A stretch of 64,000 nt of DNA from Litoribacillus peritrichatus (GCF_039537985.1 NZ_BAABBN010000004.1:62001-126000), one strand, 5' to 3'. Counted from the stretch's first letter, positions 30,590-41,763 are shown. A program made the numbers and translations. Notes: generated from the letters alone by a model not told the origin.

Positions 30590-31987
30590 ATGAAAACTGA
30601 ATTACTCTCCCCAGCAGGTTCATTAAAAGCCATGCGTAATGCATACGCGTATGGTGCTGACGCTGTGTATGCCGGCCAGCCTCGGTACAGTTTGCGCGTC
30701 CGAAATAATGATTTCTCCACCCTTGATGCGTTGAAACAAGGCATTGATGAAGCGCATGCGCTGAATAAGAAATTTTATTTGGCGGCGAATATTGCTCCGC
30801 ATAATTCCAAAGTGAAAACTTTCCTGAGGGACATTCAGCCTGTTATTGAGCTGAATCCGGATGCCCTGATTATGTCTGACCCTGGCTTAATCATGATGGT
30901 GAGAGAGCATTTCCCGGACATGCCTGTCCATTTGTCGGTTCAGGCGAACGTTGTGAATTATGCGGGAGTTAAGTTTTGGCATAAGCAAGGGATTGAGCGC
31001 GTTATTTTGTCTCGTGAGCTTTCACTGGATGAAATTGAAGAGATACGGATGCAATGCCCGGAAATGGAACTGGAGGTGTTTGTTCACGGCGCTTTGTGCA
31101 TTGCTTATTCCGGTCGCTGTTTGTTGTCGGGATATTTCAACAAACGAGACCCAAACCAAGGTTCTTGCACGAATGCGTGTCGTTGGAAGTATCAGCTTCA
31201 TGATGCCAAAGAAACGGACACCGGTGATATCATTGCCAGTGATGCAGCGGTTCAGCAACATGCCGAAGAGTCTGCGGTGAATGAAGTTGATCCTGCTGCG
31301 TTTAAGCCATCATTGTCTTCCGATTTTGATCCGCACGTGGACGGCCTGGAAAATGAAACCTTCTTACTGCAAGAAGCGTCCCGACCTGGTGAGTACATGC
31401 CCATTTATGAGGATGAGCATGGCACTTATATTATGAACTCCCGAGACTTGCGCGCAGTTCAGCACGTTGAGCGTCTGGTTAAAATGGGCATTCATTCTTT
31501 AAAAATTGAAGGTCGTACTAAATCCCCTTATTACGCAGCAAGAACCGCTCAGGCTTATCGTAAAGCCATTGATGATGCAGAGGCGGGCCGCTCGTTTGAT
31601 ATGGGGCTGATGGATGAACTGGAAGGTTTGGCCAGTAGAGGTTACACCGAGGGTTTCTATCGACGCCATGTTCATGATCAGTATCAAAACTATGAAACCG
31701 GAAACTCAGTGGGTGATAAACAGCAATTTGTGGGTGAAATTGCCAGCGCTGAAAATGGTCAATTGAAAATCAATGTTAAGAATAAATTCAGTGTGGGCGA
31801 TAAGCTGGAGGTGGTTAAGCCTTCCGGTAATGTGCCGTTTGATTTAACTGAGATTCTCAATAAGAAGGGGGAGTCGGTAGACTCTGCACCAGGTTCTGGC
31901 CATGTGGTGGACATTCCTGTGCCGGAAGGGGTCAATCAAGAAGACCCTCAACTGGAAGAGTTTGGTATGTTAATCCGCTATCTCTGA
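30590..31987 (+). CDS. trhP: tRNA uridine hydroxylation protein TrhP/YegQ (peptidase U32 family)
   Basis: A 465-residue U32-family protein. In E. coli TrhP (YegQ) is needed for prephenate-dependent formation of 5-hydroxyuridine at the tRNA wobble position. The sequence follows YegQ almost throughout: LLSPAGSLKAMRNAYAYGADAVYAG, YSLRVRNNDF, FVHGALCIAYSGRCLLSGY, and the CTNACRW cysteines that with neighbouring Cys may bind a cluster. EDEHGTYIMNSRDLRAV and SLKIEGRTKSPYY also match. An insertion of about 25 residues after CRWKYQL distinguishes it from E. coli. ATG at 30590 is the family start. Ends in a terminator. Confidence 0.92.
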   Translation: MKTELLSPAGSLKAMRNAYAYGADAVYAGQPRYSLRVRNNDFSTLDALKQGIDEAHALNKKFYLAANIAPHNSKVKTFLRDIQPVIELNPDALIMSDPGLIMMVREHFPDMPVHLSVQANVVNYAGVKFWHKQGIERVILSRELSLDEIEEIRMQCPEMELEVFVHGALCIAYSGRCLLSGYFNKRDPNQGSCTNACRWKYQLHDAKETDTGDIIASDAAVQQHAEESAVNEVDPAAFKPSLSSDFDPHVDGLENETFLLQEASRPGEYMPIYEDEHGTYIMNSRDLRAVQHVERLVKMGIHSLKIEGRTKSPYYAARTAQAYRKAIDDAEAGRSFDMGLMDELEGLASRGYTEGFYRRHVHDQYQNYETGNSVGDKQQFVGEIASAENGQLKINVKNKFSVGDKLEVVKPSGNVPFDLTEILNKKGESVDSAPGSGHVVDIPVPEGVNQEDPQLEEFGMLIRYL

Positions 31988-32015
31988 TTGTTTTGTAAAC
32001 GCTCAGAAATTCCTG

Positions 32016-32054
32016 AAAAAGCCTATGCTTTTAACAAAGCGTAGGCTTTTTTTT
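32016..32054 (+). terminator. rho-independent terminator after trhP
   Basis: GCCTATGCTTT pairs with AAAGCGTAGGC (one G-T) around TAAC, followed by eight T. Confidence 0.88.
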
Positions 32055-32221
32055 GGGGTTTTGGGAGCTCGGAATGCCTCGTCCTGAGAGTGTTTCGTTC
32101 GTCTTGTTTAAGAAAATATTAATAAATTATTTATCTTTTAAAACAATTAGTTAGTTGGTTGTTTTGGGGGTGGGTCGGGAAGGTCGGTTTGCGGAAATAC
32201 TCAGAAAATCGTATTATGTTT

Positions 32222-32241
32222 TTAATTGAACGGTTAATTAA
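32222..32241. promoter_or_regulatory. candidate BetI-type operator before betB
   Basis: TTAATTGAACGGTTAATTAA is a 20-base imperfect palindrome (16 of 20 positions symmetric). Its TTGAACG core resembles operators of the TetR-type choline sensor BetI. It lies 65 bases before the betB start. No betI gene is present in this window, so the regulator would have to be encoded elsewhere. Confidence 0.5.
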
Positions 32242-32306
32242 AAATAAATTTAGCGGCTGAATTTATGCATTCGGCCCTGAGTGTTTTACGTTATGGAGTG
32301 TAGTAA

Positions 32307-33770
32307 ATGGCCTTAAATCGTTACCAGAATTTTGTCGACGGCCGTTATCTCCGAAATCAAAGTGGCGAGTTTTTCGAAGTCATTAATCCGGCCACAGGTA
32401 AGGTAGAATACGAAGCCGAAGTTGCGGATTGTTTAATTCAGGATTTAGCGATTGCCAGTGCCCAAAAGGGGTTCCAGACTTGGTCTGCAATGACGGCTAC
32501 GGAGCGCAGCCGTATTTTATTAAATGCAGTGCGTTTGTTGCGGGAAAGAAACGATCAGCTTGCAGAAATCGAAGTTATTGATACCGGCAAGCCCTGGCAG
32601 GAAGCCTCTGAGGTGGATGTTGTCACAGGGGCCGATTCCATTGAGTTTTTCGCAGGTATTGCTCCGTCCTTAGAAGGCAATCAACAAACTCTGGGCGATG
32701 ATTTTTATTATACCCGCAGAGAACCGTTGGGCATTTGTGCCGGCATCGGGGCTTGGAATTACCCTCTTCAAATTGCGTGTTGGAAGGCCGCTCCGGCATT
32801 GGCTTCTGGCAATGTGATGATTTTTAAACCTTCTGAAGAAACACCATTAGGTGCATTAAAACTGGCTGAAATTTTCATTGAAGCCGGCGTACCGGCAGGC
32901 GTGTTCAATGTGGTACTGGGCGCGGCGGATGTCGGTATTTGGTTAACCCACCATCCCGACATTGCGAAAGTTTCTTTTACCGGTGAAGTGGGCACGGGCA
33001 AAAAAGTGATGGCCGCTGCGGCTTCTTCATTAAAAGATGTCACGATGGAACTTGGCGGTAAGTCGCCTTTGATTGTTTTTGAAGATGCCGACCTGGATCA
33101 GGCGGTTTCCGGGGCCATGCTAGGTAACTTCTATACTCAGGGTGAGGTGTGCACTAACGGTACTCGGGTGTTTGTGCACCAAAGTATTTACGATGAGTTT
33201 ATTAAAAAGCTGGTGGATCGCATCCAACGAAATATCATTGCTGGTGACCCGATGAATCCGGAGACAAACTTTGGTGCATTAATCTCGTCAAAGCATCGCC
33301 AGCTGGTGCTTGATTATATTGAGAAAGCCAAAGAAGAAGGGGCTACCTTGTTAACCGGAGGGGCTGCGCTGTCACCGGAGTCGGCACCGGATGGCTTTTT
33401 TGTCGCTCCGACTGTGTTTACGGACTGTCATGATGATATGACCATCGTAAAAGAAGAAATTTTTGGTCCTGTGATGTCTGTGCTTACCTTTACCGAAGAG
33501 GATGAGGTCATTGCCCGAGCCAATGATACGGAGCTGGGCCTGGCGGCTGGCGTTTTCACTCAGAATATTACCCGTGCTCACCGGGTTGTTCATAAAATTC
33601 AGGCAGGCATTTGTTGGATCAACAATTACGGTGCTTCACCTGCTGAAATGCCGGTAGGTGGTTACAAATTATCTGGAATTGGTCGTGAAAACGGGACCGA
33701 AACATTGAAGCATTATACTCAGCTGAAATCTGTCTATGTGGGATTAAGCCCATTGGAGAGCCCGTTTTAA
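32307..33770 (+). CDS. betB: betaine aldehyde dehydrogenase BetB
   Basis: A 487-residue NAD(P)-dependent aldehyde dehydrogenase that makes glycine betaine from betaine aldehyde, the last step of osmoprotectant synthesis from choline. Landmarks are the N-terminal YQNFVDGRY, the cofactor region [29 protein letters not shown], the catalytic Glu in [15 protein letters not shown], and the catalytic Cys in [11 protein letters not shown] (the BetB-type QGEVC motif). A C-terminal [24 protein letters not shown] is typical. GGAG precedes the ATG. First gene of betB-betA-choX-choW-choV. Confidence 0.95.
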   Translation: MALNRYQNFVDGRYLRNQSGEFFEVINPATGKVEYEAEVADCLIQDLAIASAQKGFQTWSAMTATERSRILLNAVRLLRERNDQLAEIEVIDTGKPWQEASEVDVVTGADSIEFFAGIAPSLEGNQQTLGDDFYYTRREPLGICAGIGAWNYPLQIACWKAAPALASGNVMIFKPSEETPLGALKLAEIFIEAGVPAGVFNVVLGAADVGIWLTHHPDIAKVSFTGEVGTGKKVMAAAASSLKDVTMELGGKSPLIVFEDADLDQAVSGAMLGNFYTQGEVCTNGTRVFVHQSIYDEFIKKLVDRIQRNIIAGDPMNPETNFGALISSKHRQLVLDYIEKAKEEGATLLTGGAALSPESAPDGFFVAPTVFTDCHDDMTIVKEEIFGPVMSVLTFTEEDEVIARANDTELGLAAGVFTQNITRAHRVVHKIQAGICWINNYGASPAEMPVGGYKLSGIGRENGTETLKHYTQLKSVYVGLSPLESPF

Positions 33771-33835
33771 GTAGCCTGGTTGTTATTTGAAGCTATTTTT
33801 AAGATATTTTATTTTAAAGTTATGTCGTAAAAATT

Positions 33836-35521
33836 ATGTCCTTAAAAGAAAGATACGATTACATCATTGTTGGTGCTGGTTCTGCTGGTTGTGTTCTGGC
33901 AAACAGACTGACGGAAGATCCAAGTGTTGAGGTTTTGCTGCTGGAAACCGGAGGCAGTGATAAGAGCATTTTTATTCAGATGCCAACAGCCTTGTCCATT
34001 CCAATGAATACCAAGAAATACAATTGGCAATTCGAAACGGAACCGGAACCTTTCTTAAACGACCGTAAGATGCACTGTCCGCGAGGGAAAGTGTTGGGTG
34101 GCTCTTCTTCCATCAATGGCATGGTGTACGTCAGAGGGCATGCCAAAGATTTTGACGAATGGCAGCAAGAGGGCGCTGAAGGATGGGATTACGCTCACTG
34201 TTTACCTTACTTTAAAAAAGCTGAAACCTGGTCATTTGGTGGCAATGTTTATCGAGGCGGCGAAGGGCCGCTGGCGGTGAATAACGGCAATGAAATGGAA
34301 AATCCGCTGTATCAGGCATTTATTGATGCCGGAGTTGAAGCTGGGTACTTTCATACCGAAGACTACAACGCCAAGTTGCAGGAAGGCTTCGGGCCAATGC
34401 ACATGACCATCAAAGACGGTGTTCGCTGGTCTACGGCCAATGCTTACTTAAAACCAGCACTGAAGCGACCGAACTTAACGGTGGTGACTCATGCGTTGGT
34501 TCATAAGGTTTTGCTGGAGGGCAAGCGTGCAGTTGGTATTCAGTTTGAAAAGCAAGGCCAGACACAGCAAGTTCTAACTAAGAAAGAAGTAATTCTATCT
34601 GCAGGGCCTATTGGTTCGCCTCATTTGCTGCAACTTTCAGGCATCGGCTCAAAAGACGTGTTACAAAAAGCCGGCATTGAGCTGAAACATGAGTTACCGG
34701 GCGTCGGCGAGAACCTGCAAGACCATCTGGAGTTTTACTTCCAGTTCAAATGCAAACAACCGATCACCCTGAATGGTAAATTGGACCTTTGGAACAAGTT
34801 TTGGATTGGCGCCCGTTGGTTCTTTACCCGTAAAGGCTTGGGGGCGACCAATCATTTTGAATCCTGCGGGTTTATTCGTTCTAAGAAGGGCGTTGAGTGG
34901 CCAGACCTTCAATACCACTTTCTGCCTGCTGCGATGCGCTATGACGGTCAGAGTGCCTTCGCCGGCCATGGGTTTCAGGTTCATATCGGCCATAATAAGC
35001 CCAAGAGTCGTGGCTATGTCCATGTTATGAGTGCCGACCCGAAACAAAGTCCGGCCATTCGATTTAATTACCTGGAACACGAAGAGGATCGGGAAGGTTT
35101 TCGAGATTGCGTACGATTAACGCGCGAAATCATCAATCAACCTGCTTTTGATGCTTTCCGTGACGGAGAAATCCAGCCGGGAGAGCAAATTCAAACAAAT
35201 GATCAAATAGACGACTTTATTCGTGATACAGTAGAAAGCGCTTATCATCCAAGCTGTTCATGCAAAATGGGAAGTGATGAGATGGCGGTGGTCGACTCGC
35301 AAACACGAGTGCACGGAATCGAACAATTACGTGTTGTTGACTCGTCCATTTTTCCGACCATTACTAACGGGAATCTGAATGCACCCACCATCATGGTGGC
35401 CGAACGAGCCGCTGACTTGATCAAAGGGTGTGACACGCTTGCGCCACTTAACGAAGAGGTTGGTATGGAAGCCGATTGGAAATCAAAACAAAAAACGAAT
35501 AACCCAACACGGGCGATCTAA
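33836..35521 (+). CDS. betA: choline dehydrogenase BetA
   Basis: A 561-residue GMC-family flavoprotein that oxidises choline to betaine aldehyde, feeding BetB. The N-terminal FAD-binding [20 protein letters not shown], the GMC signature region [18 protein letters not shown], and the second GMC signature [16 protein letters not shown] are intact. The catalytic C-terminal [12 protein letters not shown] and [24 protein letters not shown] are also present. Length matches E. coli BetA. It starts 65 bases after betB with no obvious ribosome site before the ATG. choX follows after only 14 bases. Confidence 0.95.
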   Translation: MSLKERYDYIIVGAGSAGCVLANRLTEDPSVEVLLLETGGSDKSIFIQMPTALSIPMNTKKYNWQFETEPEPFLNDRKMHCPRGKVLGGSSSINGMVYVRGHAKDFDEWQQEGAEGWDYAHCLPYFKKAETWSFGGNVYRGGEGPLAVNNGNEMENPLYQAFIDAGVEAGYFHTEDYNAKLQEGFGPMHMTIKDGVRWSTANAYLKPALKRPNLTVVTHALVHKVLLEGKRAVGIQFEKQGQTQQVLTKKEVILSAGPIGSPHLLQLSGIGSKDVLQKAGIELKHELPGVGENLQDHLEFYFQFKCKQPITLNGKLDLWNKFWIGARWFFTRKGLGATNHFESCGFIRSKKGVEWPDLQYHFLPAAMRYDGQSAFAGHGFQVHIGHNKPKSRGYVHVMSADPKQSPAIRFNYLEHEEDREGFRDCVRLTREIINQPAFDAFRDGEIQPGEQIQTNDQIDDFIRDTVESAYHPSCSCKMGSDEMAVVDSQTRVHGIEQLRVVDSSIFPTITNGNLNAPTIMVAERAADLIKGCDTLAPLNEEVGMEADWKSKQKTNNPTRAI

Positions 35522-35535
35522 GGATTAAGAGGAAA

Positions 35536-36468
35536 ATGAAAAAACTACATAAGTTGTTTTTGTCAGCGGTTTTGGCTGCTCCACTTTCAGTATCTGCAAA
35601 CCAATGTGAAACCGTCCGCTTTTCAGACGTAGGTTGGACCGACATTACAGCAACCACTGCAATTGCATCCGTTGTGTTAGAAAATATTGGTTACAAGACA
35701 AAAACTCAGTTGTTGTCTGTGCCTGTGACGTACAAGTCATTAGAGAATAAAGACATTGATGTATTTCTTGGTAACTGGATGCCAACCATGGAAGGAGACA
35801 TCAAGGCGTATCGTGAGAAAGGCACCGTAGAAACCATCCATAAAAATCTGGATGGTGCTAAGTACACACTGGCAGTTCCTAAGCATGTATACGACGCAGG
35901 CGTTAAAACCTTTGCTGATATTGCGAAGCATGCCGATAAGTTTGATAGCAAAATTTATGGTATTGAGCCAGGCAACGATGGCAATCGCCTGATTCAGGAC
36001 ATGATTGATCAAGACGCATTTGGCCTGAAAGGCTTCAAAGTGGTTGAGTCCAGTGAAGCGGGTATGTTGTCTCAGGTGAAGCGTAAGCAGCGTCGTAATA
36101 AGTGGATCGTATTTTTAGGTTGGGAGCCGCATCCAATGAACGCGAATTTTGAATTGGCGTATCTGGAAGGTGGTGATGACTTTTTTGGTCCGAACCTGGG
36201 CGGTGCAACGGTACACACCAACGTGCGTAAAAACTACGTTCAGGAATGCGCCAACGTAGGCCAGTTCCTGCAGAACCTGACGTTTTCGCTTCAAATGGAA
36301 AATGATGTCATGTCAGCCATTATGGACGAAGGCAAAGCCCCTAAAGCGGCCGCTACTGAGTGGTTAAAAGAGAACCCACAAGTATTGGAGAACTGGTTAG
36401 AGAACGTTAAAGACATTAAAGATCAGCCAGCACTGGCAACGTTGAAGAAAAACCTGAAGTTGAACTAA
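35536..36468 (+). CDS. choX: choline-binding periplasmic protein ChoX
   Basis: A 310-residue solute-binding protein with a signal peptide (MKKLHKLFLSAVLAAPLSVSA, mature start near NQCE). The sequence closely follows rhizobial ChoX as I recall it: VRFSDVGWTDITATTA, LSVPVTYKSLENKDIDVFLGNWMPTME, GIEPGNDGNRLIQDMID, FLGWEPHPMN, and GPNLGGATVHTNVR. The aromatic residues of these motifs form the quaternary-ammonium cage. The partners choW and choV follow, separated by a large hairpin. With betA and betB upstream, the operon imports choline and converts it to glycine betaine. Confidence 0.92.
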   Translation: MKKLHKLFLSAVLAAPLSVSANQCETVRFSDVGWTDITATTAIASVVLENIGYKTKTQLLSVPVTYKSLENKDIDVFLGNWMPTMEGDIKAYREKGTVETIHKNLDGAKYTLAVPKHVYDAGVKTFADIAKHADKFDSKIYGIEPGNDGNRLIQDMIDQDAFGLKGFKVVESSEAGMLSQVKRKQRRNKWIVFLGWEPHPMNANFELAYLEGGDDFFGPNLGGATVHTNVRKNYVQECANVGQFLQNLTFSLQMENDVMSAIMDEGKAPKAAATEWLKENPQVLENWLENVKDIKDQPALATLKKNLKLN

Positions 36469-36484
36469 TCTGACTTCATTCATT

Positions 36485-36520
36485 TAATAATAAGCCGGAC
36501 ATTGATCCGGCTTATTATTA
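36485..36520 (+). promoter_or_regulatory. intercistronic hairpin between choX and choW
   Basis: TAATAATAAGCCGGA (36485-36499) and TCCGGCTTATTATTA (36506-36520) form a 15-bp perfect stem around a 6-base loop, 17 bases after the choX stop. A weak run of T and A follows. Such stems commonly stabilise the binding-protein message or cause partial termination, so that more binding protein than permease is made. Confidence 0.8.
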
Positions 36521-36546
36521 TTAAATTCATCCAAATCAGGAATCTT

Positions 36547-37380
36547 ATGAGTTGGATCACCGAGAATAAACTGCCCATTGGCGATTGGGCAGAAACTGCG
36601 ATTGATAGTTTAATCGAACACAGCGGAGCATTTTTTGATTTTATAGCGATGTCTCTTGAGTTTTTAATTCAAGGGGTAATAGACGGTTTGTCTGCTTTGC
36701 ATCCTTTGTTATTCATAGCATTGGTTGCTGTATTTTCTTTATGGCGGCAACGGCATTGGGGAACCGCGCTGTTTTGCGCTTTGTCTCTTGGCTTAATTTG
36801 GAATTTGGGGTATTGGCAACAAACCATAGAAACCCTGTCACTGGTGCTCTTTGCCACCGGCTTTTGTGTTTTGATCGGTGTGCCTATTGGTATTGCTGCC
36901 GCGCACAGACCTATGCTGTACCGAGTGCTTCGGCCGATCCTTGATTTAATGCAGACGATCCCAACGTTTGTCTATCTGATTCCGACCCTGACATTGTTTG
37001 GCTTAGGCGTGGTACCTGGCCTGATCTCTACTATTGTGTTTGCCATTGCCGCGCCCATCCGACTGACTTATCTGGGTATTTCTGAAGTGCCTAAAGAGTT
37101 GCTTGAAGCAGGAAAAGCCTTTGGTTGTACTAACCAAAATCTCTTGGTGAAAATTGAAGTCCCGGCAGCGATGTCGAGCATTCGTGCCGGCGTTACCCAG
37201 TGCATCATGTTGTCTTTATCAATGGTTGTGATTGCTGCACTGGTGGGTGCGGACGGGTTGGGTAAACCCGTGGTGAGAGCACTGAATACCGTGGACATTG
37301 CCATGGGGTTTGAAGCGGGTTTGGCCATTGTATTGATCGCCATCATGCTAGATCGTTTGTCCAGAAGTCATCAAAAATAA
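36547..37380 (+). CDS. choW: choline ABC transporter permease ChoW
   Basis: A 277-residue inner-membrane permease of the ProW/OpuAB family. About six to seven hydrophobic helices start near residue 45 (LLFIALVAVFSLW, LIWNLGYW, LSLVLFATGFCVLIGVPIGIAAA). The conserved cytoplasmic loop that contacts the ATPase is present as EVPKELLEAGKAFGCTNQNLLVKIEVPAA. The signature LMQTIPTFVYLIP is typical of betaine/choline permeases. The ATG at 36547 has AGGA upstream and lies after the hairpin; the longer frame starting at 36502 begins inside the stem. choV follows after 18 bases. Confidence 0.92.
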   Translation: MSWITENKLPIGDWAETAIDSLIEHSGAFFDFIAMSLEFLIQGVIDGLSALHPLLFIALVAVFSLWRQRHWGTALFCALSLGLIWNLGYWQQTIETLSLVLFATGFCVLIGVPIGIAAAHRPMLYRVLRPILDLMQTIPTFVYLIPTLTLFGLGVVPGLISTIVFAIAAPIRLTYLGISEVPKELLEAGKAFGCTNQNLLVKIEVPAAMSSIRAGVTQCIMLSLSMVVIAALVGADGLGKPVVRALNTVDIAMGFEAGLAIVLIAIMLDRLSRSHQK

Positions 37381-37398
37381 ATACGGGTTGTTAGCGAA

Positions 37399-38577
37399 AT
37401 GATTGAGTTTAAAAACGTCGATGTGGTATTTGGCAAACAACCTGAGCGGGCTTTAACCTTGTTGGATCAAGGGCTGAGCCGCAATGAGATTCTGACTCAG
37501 ACGGGTTTGACGGCTGCTGTTCGTAATGCCAGCTTATCTGTGGATAAGGGCGAAATTTGTGTGCTGATGGGGTTGTCTGGTTCGGGTAAATCCAGTTTGT
37601 TGCGTGCGGCCAATGGCCTTAACTCGATTACTCGGGGTGAGGTTCAGATCAAAACGGATCAAGGTATGCAGGACTTTCTGGCGCTGGACGAAGCCGAGAA
37701 GCGTAAAGTTCGGATGGAACGCATAACTATGGTGTTTCAGAAGTTTGCGTTGATGCCTTGGCTGACGGTGTATCAGAACGTGGCATTTGGCCTGGAGCAG
37801 AAAGGCTTAGGTAAGCGTGAAATTCGTGAAAAAGTCATGCATCAGCTGGACTTGGTTGGCTTGTCTCAGTGGGCTAAAAAGCGACCATCGGAGTTGTCCG
37901 GAGGTATGCAGCAACGCGTTGGTTTGTCTCGGGCGTTGGCCATGGAAACAGACATCATCCTGATGGATGAACCATTTTCTGCGCTGGACCCCTTGATTCG
38001 AAATCAGCTTCAGGATGAATTACTTCGACTGCAAGAACAGTTGAATAAAACCGTATTGTTTGTCAGTCACGATCTGGACGAAGCGCTCAAGCTGGGTAAT
38101 CATATTGCCATTATGAAGGACGGTCAGATCGTTCAGCATGACACGCCCGAGAATATTATTCTTAATCCGGCGGATGAATATGTTCGTAACTTTGTAGCAC
38201 ACACTAACCCAGTGGACGTGCTGAAGGCCCATGCGATTCAACGACCGTTGAGTGCTTTGGATAAAACCGGTGAAAGCTATTGTTTAAGTCATCGCTACGA
38301 CTACTGGTTGGACTCAGGTCATTCCATTGAAACCAGCAAAGTGCGTTATGGTCAAACGGAGTTAGCCATTCAGTCTTGGATTCCAGGTCGATCCATTGAA
38401 GAGCTAGCCAAATCACCTACAGTGGTGCCGCTGGACTCTTCAATGAAAGATGTGATGGAGATCCGGTATCACACAGGACATGGCGTATTTACAACCAATA
38501 ACCAACAGATTGTCGGTTATGTAGGGGATAAAGACATTTATCATGCATTGCTGGGTAAGCTGTTGGAAGACGACTAG
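37399..38577 (+). CDS. choV: choline ABC transporter ATP-binding protein ChoV
   Basis: A 392-residue ABC ATPase of the ProV/OpuAA family that powers choline uptake. Motifs in order: Walker A GLSGSGKSSLL, Q-loop VFQKFALMPWLTV, signature LSGGMQQRVGLSRAL, Walker B IILMDEPFSALDP and the switch His in FVSHDLDEA. The region after about residue 270 continues the CBS-like regulatory tail of this family (PLDSSMKDVMEI). The N-terminal segment QGLSRNEILTQTGLTAAVRN is typical. It is the last gene of the bet-cho operon, closed by a palindromic terminator. Confidence 0.94.
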   Translation: MIEFKNVDVVFGKQPERALTLLDQGLSRNEILTQTGLTAAVRNASLSVDKGEICVLMGLSGSGKSSLLRAANGLNSITRGEVQIKTDQGMQDFLALDEAEKRKVRMERITMVFQKFALMPWLTVYQNVAFGLEQKGLGKREIREKVMHQLDLVGLSQWAKKRPSELSGGMQQRVGLSRALAMETDIILMDEPFSALDPLIRNQLQDELLRLQEQLNKTVLFVSHDLDEALKLGNHIAIMKDGQIVQHDTPENIILNPADEYVRNFVAHTNPVDVLKAHAIQRPLSALDKTGESYCLSHRYDYWLDSGHSIETSKVRYGQTELAIQSWIPGRSIEELAKSPTVVPLDSSMKDVMEIRYHTGHGVFTTNNQQIVGYVGDKDIYHALLGKLLEDD

Positions 38578-38601
38578 CGTTTAAGTTTTTTTAGTCGGGA
38601 T

Positions 38602-38631
38602 AAAAAACGGAGCCAATTGGCTCCGTTTTTT
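38602..38631. terminator. bidirectional terminator between choV and the RND permease gene
   Basis: AAAAAACGGAGCCAATTGGCTCCGTTTTTT is a perfect 30-base palindrome and suits both convergent transcripts. Confidence 0.92.
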
Positions 38632-38646
38632 CGTTCAGGCTGCCCG

Positions 38647-41600
38647 TTAGCTTTGGGGCGTGCCTTTTACTTTTTCACGTAATGATTGAATCATCACATA
38701 AAACGCCGGAATCAGCAGTGTCCCTATCACGGTAGCGGCCATCATACCGCCGAACACGGTGAAGCCGATGGAGTGACGGCTGGCTGCGCCTGCGCCGACC
38801 GCTAAGATCAGAGGCAAGATGCCGAGGACGAATGACAGCGCGGTCATAAGTACCGCCCGGAAACGCATGGTAGCGGCCGTTAAAGCGGCCTCTTTGATAG
38901 AGACTTTATCGTCTTCCCGCTTGGACTTGGCAAACTCGACAATCAAAATGGCGTTCTTGGTGGCTAAGCCGATTAATAACACCATCCCCACTTGAGCGTA
39001 TAAGTCGAATGGGTTGTTCATCGCAAACAGCATGCCGATGGCGCCCAGAATTGCGATCGGAACAGAAAGCATTACCGGAATCGGAACACTCCAGCTTTCG
39101 TATTGAGCGACCAGGAATAAGTACACAAAAATCAACGCTAAACTGAACAGAATCGGTGCCAGGTTACCTGCAATGATTTGCTGGTAAGCCATCCCCGTCC
39201 ATTGAGAGTCGTAGCCGTCCGGTAAAGACGTTTTGGCAAGTCGCTCGGCAGCGGCCATGGCTTCACCGGTGCTGTAACCCGGTGCCGGAATGATGTTAAC
39301 GGTCACTGAGTTGAACATGTTGTAACGATTGATCACGTCCGGGCCAAGCACTGAGCTGGTGGTCAGCAGGGTACTTAGCGGAACCATTTCACCTTCAGAG
39401 GTCCTTACGTGAAGTTTGGCTAAATCACTTTCGTCGTCACGAAACTCTGCTTCTGCCTGAATCATTACGCGATAGACCTGACCAAATTTATTAAAGTCGT
39501 TTACATAGAGCGAACCTAGCTGAGCCTGTAACGTCATGAAGACTTCTGATAATGGAATTTCCAGATTCTTGGTTTTAACGCGGTCGACATCAACGAACAG
39601 TTGAGGAATGTCTGCGGTAAACGTACTGAAAGCAAAGCGAATTTCCGGTGCCTGGTTCGCGGCCAGAATAAAACTGCGCATAGCGGCCGCCAATGACTGT
39701 GCATCTCGGCCCTGAAGGTCGGTAAGCACTAACTCAAGACCGCTGGTACCGCCTAAACCAGGAATGGCTGGTGTCGAGAAGGCTCGGATGTTGGCGCTTG
39801 AAATAGACGCTAATTTGGCCTGTACTTTCTGCAAAATAGCTTGCTGATGAAGGGCCGGGTCTTTTCGTTCATCCCAGTGATCCAGAGTAACAATGGCCAG
39901 ACCGGCATTGGAAGAAACAGCTCCGGAAATCAGGCTGAAACCACTAACCGTCATCACATTACTGATGCCCGCTTCTTTATTGATGGCATCCGTTACTTCT
40001 TTCATGACTTCACCGGTCCGGTTAAGTGCTGAACCGTCCGGTAGCTGAATATCCACCATGAAATAGCCTTTATCTTCGTTCGGGATGAAGCCTTTCGGAA
40101 GAATATTCATTAAACCACCGATGGATACGAACACCACGGCCAAGGTAATAACCACAAGTGAGATACGCTTAATACTGAAACTGACGGCTCGACTGTAAGA
40201 CGCAGTGATGCGATCAAAGACATTATTAAACGCAGTAAAGAATCGGTTGGGTTTGAACTTGCCAGGCTTCAACAAAGAGGCACACAAGGCAGGACTTAAA
40301 GTCAGTGCATTAATTGAGGAAATCAGTACAGCGATTGAAATGGTGACCGCAAATTGGTTGTACATTTGGCCTGTGATGCCGGGCATCAAAGAGACGGGTA
40401 CAAAAACAGCCAATAATACTAAGGTGGTTGCAACCACAGGGCCGCTCACTTCTTTCATGGAAACACGTGTGGCTTCAACAGGAGAGAGCCCTTCTTCCAA
40501 GTGCCTTTGAACGTTTTCTACCACGACAATGGCATCATCCACCACGATACCCACAGCGAGAATTAGCCCGAACAAACTGACCGTGTTAATGGAGAAACCA
40601 AGCGCCAGCATGACCGCAAAGGTACCCACCAAAGATACCGGAATAGCAATGGCAGGAATAAGTGTTGAGCGCCAATCCTGCAAAAAGATAAATACCACCA
40701 GAATGACCAGGAACACGGCCTGGAACAGGGCAAGTACTACTTCATCAATGGAGGTTTTAATGAACTTGGTGGTGTCGTAAAGAATTTCATATTCAATGTC
40801 TTCCGGGAATCGGGCGGAAAGCTCATCCATTAATTTGTAAACGTCTTCCGCCACTTGCAATGCATTGGCATCCGGAGACTGGTAAATAGCAAGTAACACA
40901 CCGGGTTGATTATTTAATTCGCCGTACCAACTGTAACTTGCGGAACCCAATTGAATTCGGGCAATGTCTTTCAAAAAGACACTGGAACCGTCTGAGCGAG
41001 ACCTTACGATGAGGTTGTTAAATTCTTCTTCTGACGTTAATCGACCTTTCGCTTTTAAGGTGTACTGGAATTGCTGCTCAGGAGGTGAAGGCGCAGCGCC
41101 TAACTGGCCCGCAGCGACTTGTACATTTTGCTCTGAAATGACTGACTGTACATCGGCTGTGGTTACCCCCAGCGATGCCATGCGCTCTGGGTCCAGCCAG
41201 ATACGCATGCCGTAGTCCATTTCACCCATAATGGTCGCATCACTGATGCCGTTAATACGAGAAATGTCATTCTTTACGTTAATGCTGGTGAAGTTGGACA
41301 GGAAGAGGCCGTCGTAGGTTTCTTTAGGGGAATATAAATTTACGATCAATAACATGTCGGTGGATTTTTTCTCCACCGCAACGCCTTGCTTCACTACATC
41401 GGAAGGCAGTTTTGGGTTGGCCCGGCTGACTCGGTTTTGCACATCGATTTGTGCCATGTCCGGATCGGTACCAATTTCAAACGTAACGCTGAGTGTGTAG
41501 CTGCCATCATTGGCGCTCTTCGAAGACATGTACAACATGCCTTCAACTCCGTTGACTTCTTCTTCAATGGGGGCAGCAACGGTTTCTTGGACCACTTGTG

Positions 41601-41763
41601 CATCAGCACCAGGGTAAGATGCAGTCACCTGGATGACCGGAGGCGATATTTTCGGGAATTCTGCGATGGGCAGAACCTGCATAGCGATCAAACCCGCCAA
41701 CGAAATTACAATAGCAATTACGAAGGCAAATTTGGGTCGGCTAATAAAAAACTGGCTAAACAT
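38647..41763 (-). CDS. RND multidrug efflux permease (AcrB/MexB, HAE1 type)
   Basis: A 1038-residue inner-membrane proton antiporter. The N-terminus [19 protein letters not shown] and the periplasmic porter domain ([18 protein letters not shown]) are typical. The proton-relay Asp pair lies in [15 protein letters not shown] and the matching Lys in [13 protein letters not shown]. Twelve membrane helices are expected and enough hydrophobic stretches are visible. It probably forms a tripartite pump with the adjacent fusion protein; no outer-membrane channel gene is here, so a TolC-type partner must be elsewhere. It starts 15 bases after the fusion-protein gene. Substrates cannot be told. Confidence 0.93.
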   Translation of the reverse strand: MFSQFFISRPKFAFVIAIVISLAGLIAMQVLPIAEFPKISPPVIQVTASYPGADAQVVQETVAAPIEEEVNGVEGMLYMSSKSANDGSYTLSVTFEIGTDPDMAQIDVQNRVSRANPKLPSDVVKQGVAVEKKSTDMLLIVNLYSPKETYDGLFLSNFTSINVKNDISRINGISDATIMGEMDYGMRIWLDPERMASLGVTTADVQSVISEQNVQVAAGQLGAAPSPPEQQFQYTLKAKGRLTSEEEFNNLIVRSRSDGSSVFLKDIARIQLGSASYSWYGELNNQPGVLLAIYQSPDANALQVAEDVYKLMDELSARFPEDIEYEILYDTTKFIKTSIDEVVLALFQAVFLVILVVFIFLQDWRSTLIPAIAIPVSLVGTFAVMLALGFSINTVSLFGLILAVGIVVDDAIVVVENVQRHLEEGLSPVEATRVSMKEVSGPVVATTLVLLAVFVPVSLMPGITGQMYNQFAVTISIAVLISSINALTLSPALCASLLKPGKFKPNRFFTAFNNVFDRITASYSRAVSFSIKRISLVVITLAVVFVSIGGLMNILPKGFIPNEDKGYFMVDIQLPDGSALNRTGEVMKEVTDAINKEAGISNVMTVSGFSLISGAVSSNAGLAIVTLDHWDERKDPALHQQAILQKVQAKLASISSANIRAFSTPAIPGLGGTSGLELVLTDLQGRDAQSLAAAMRSFILAANQAPEIRFAFSTFTADIPQLFVDVDRVKTKNLEIPLSEVFMTLQAQLGSLYVNDFNKFGQVYRVMIQAEAEFRDDESDLAKLHVRTSEGEMVPLSTLLTTSSVLGPDVINRYNMFNSVTVNIIPAPGYSTGEAMAAAERLAKTSLPDGYDSQWTGMAYQQIIAGNLAPILFSLALIFVYLFLVAQYESWSVPIPVMLSVPIAILGAIGMLFAMNNPFDLYAQVGMVLLIGLATKNAILIVEFAKSKREDDKVSIKEAALTAATMRFRAVLMTALSFVLGILPLILAVGAGAASRHSIGFTVFGGMMAATVIGTLLIPAFYVMIQSLREKVKGTPQS

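Larger units (their letters stand above)
31988..32306. other. 319-bp intergenic region between trhP and betB
   Basis: Begins with the trhP terminator and ends with the betB leader. The middle is AT-rich (about 32100-32160 has long A/T runs) and contains the candidate operator at 32222-32241. No gene is seen. Confidence 0.7.

Noticed and set aside
34694..35080. Minus-strand frame of 128 codons inside betA
   Set aside because: Antisense shadow of a conserved GMC dehydrogenase; no independent support.
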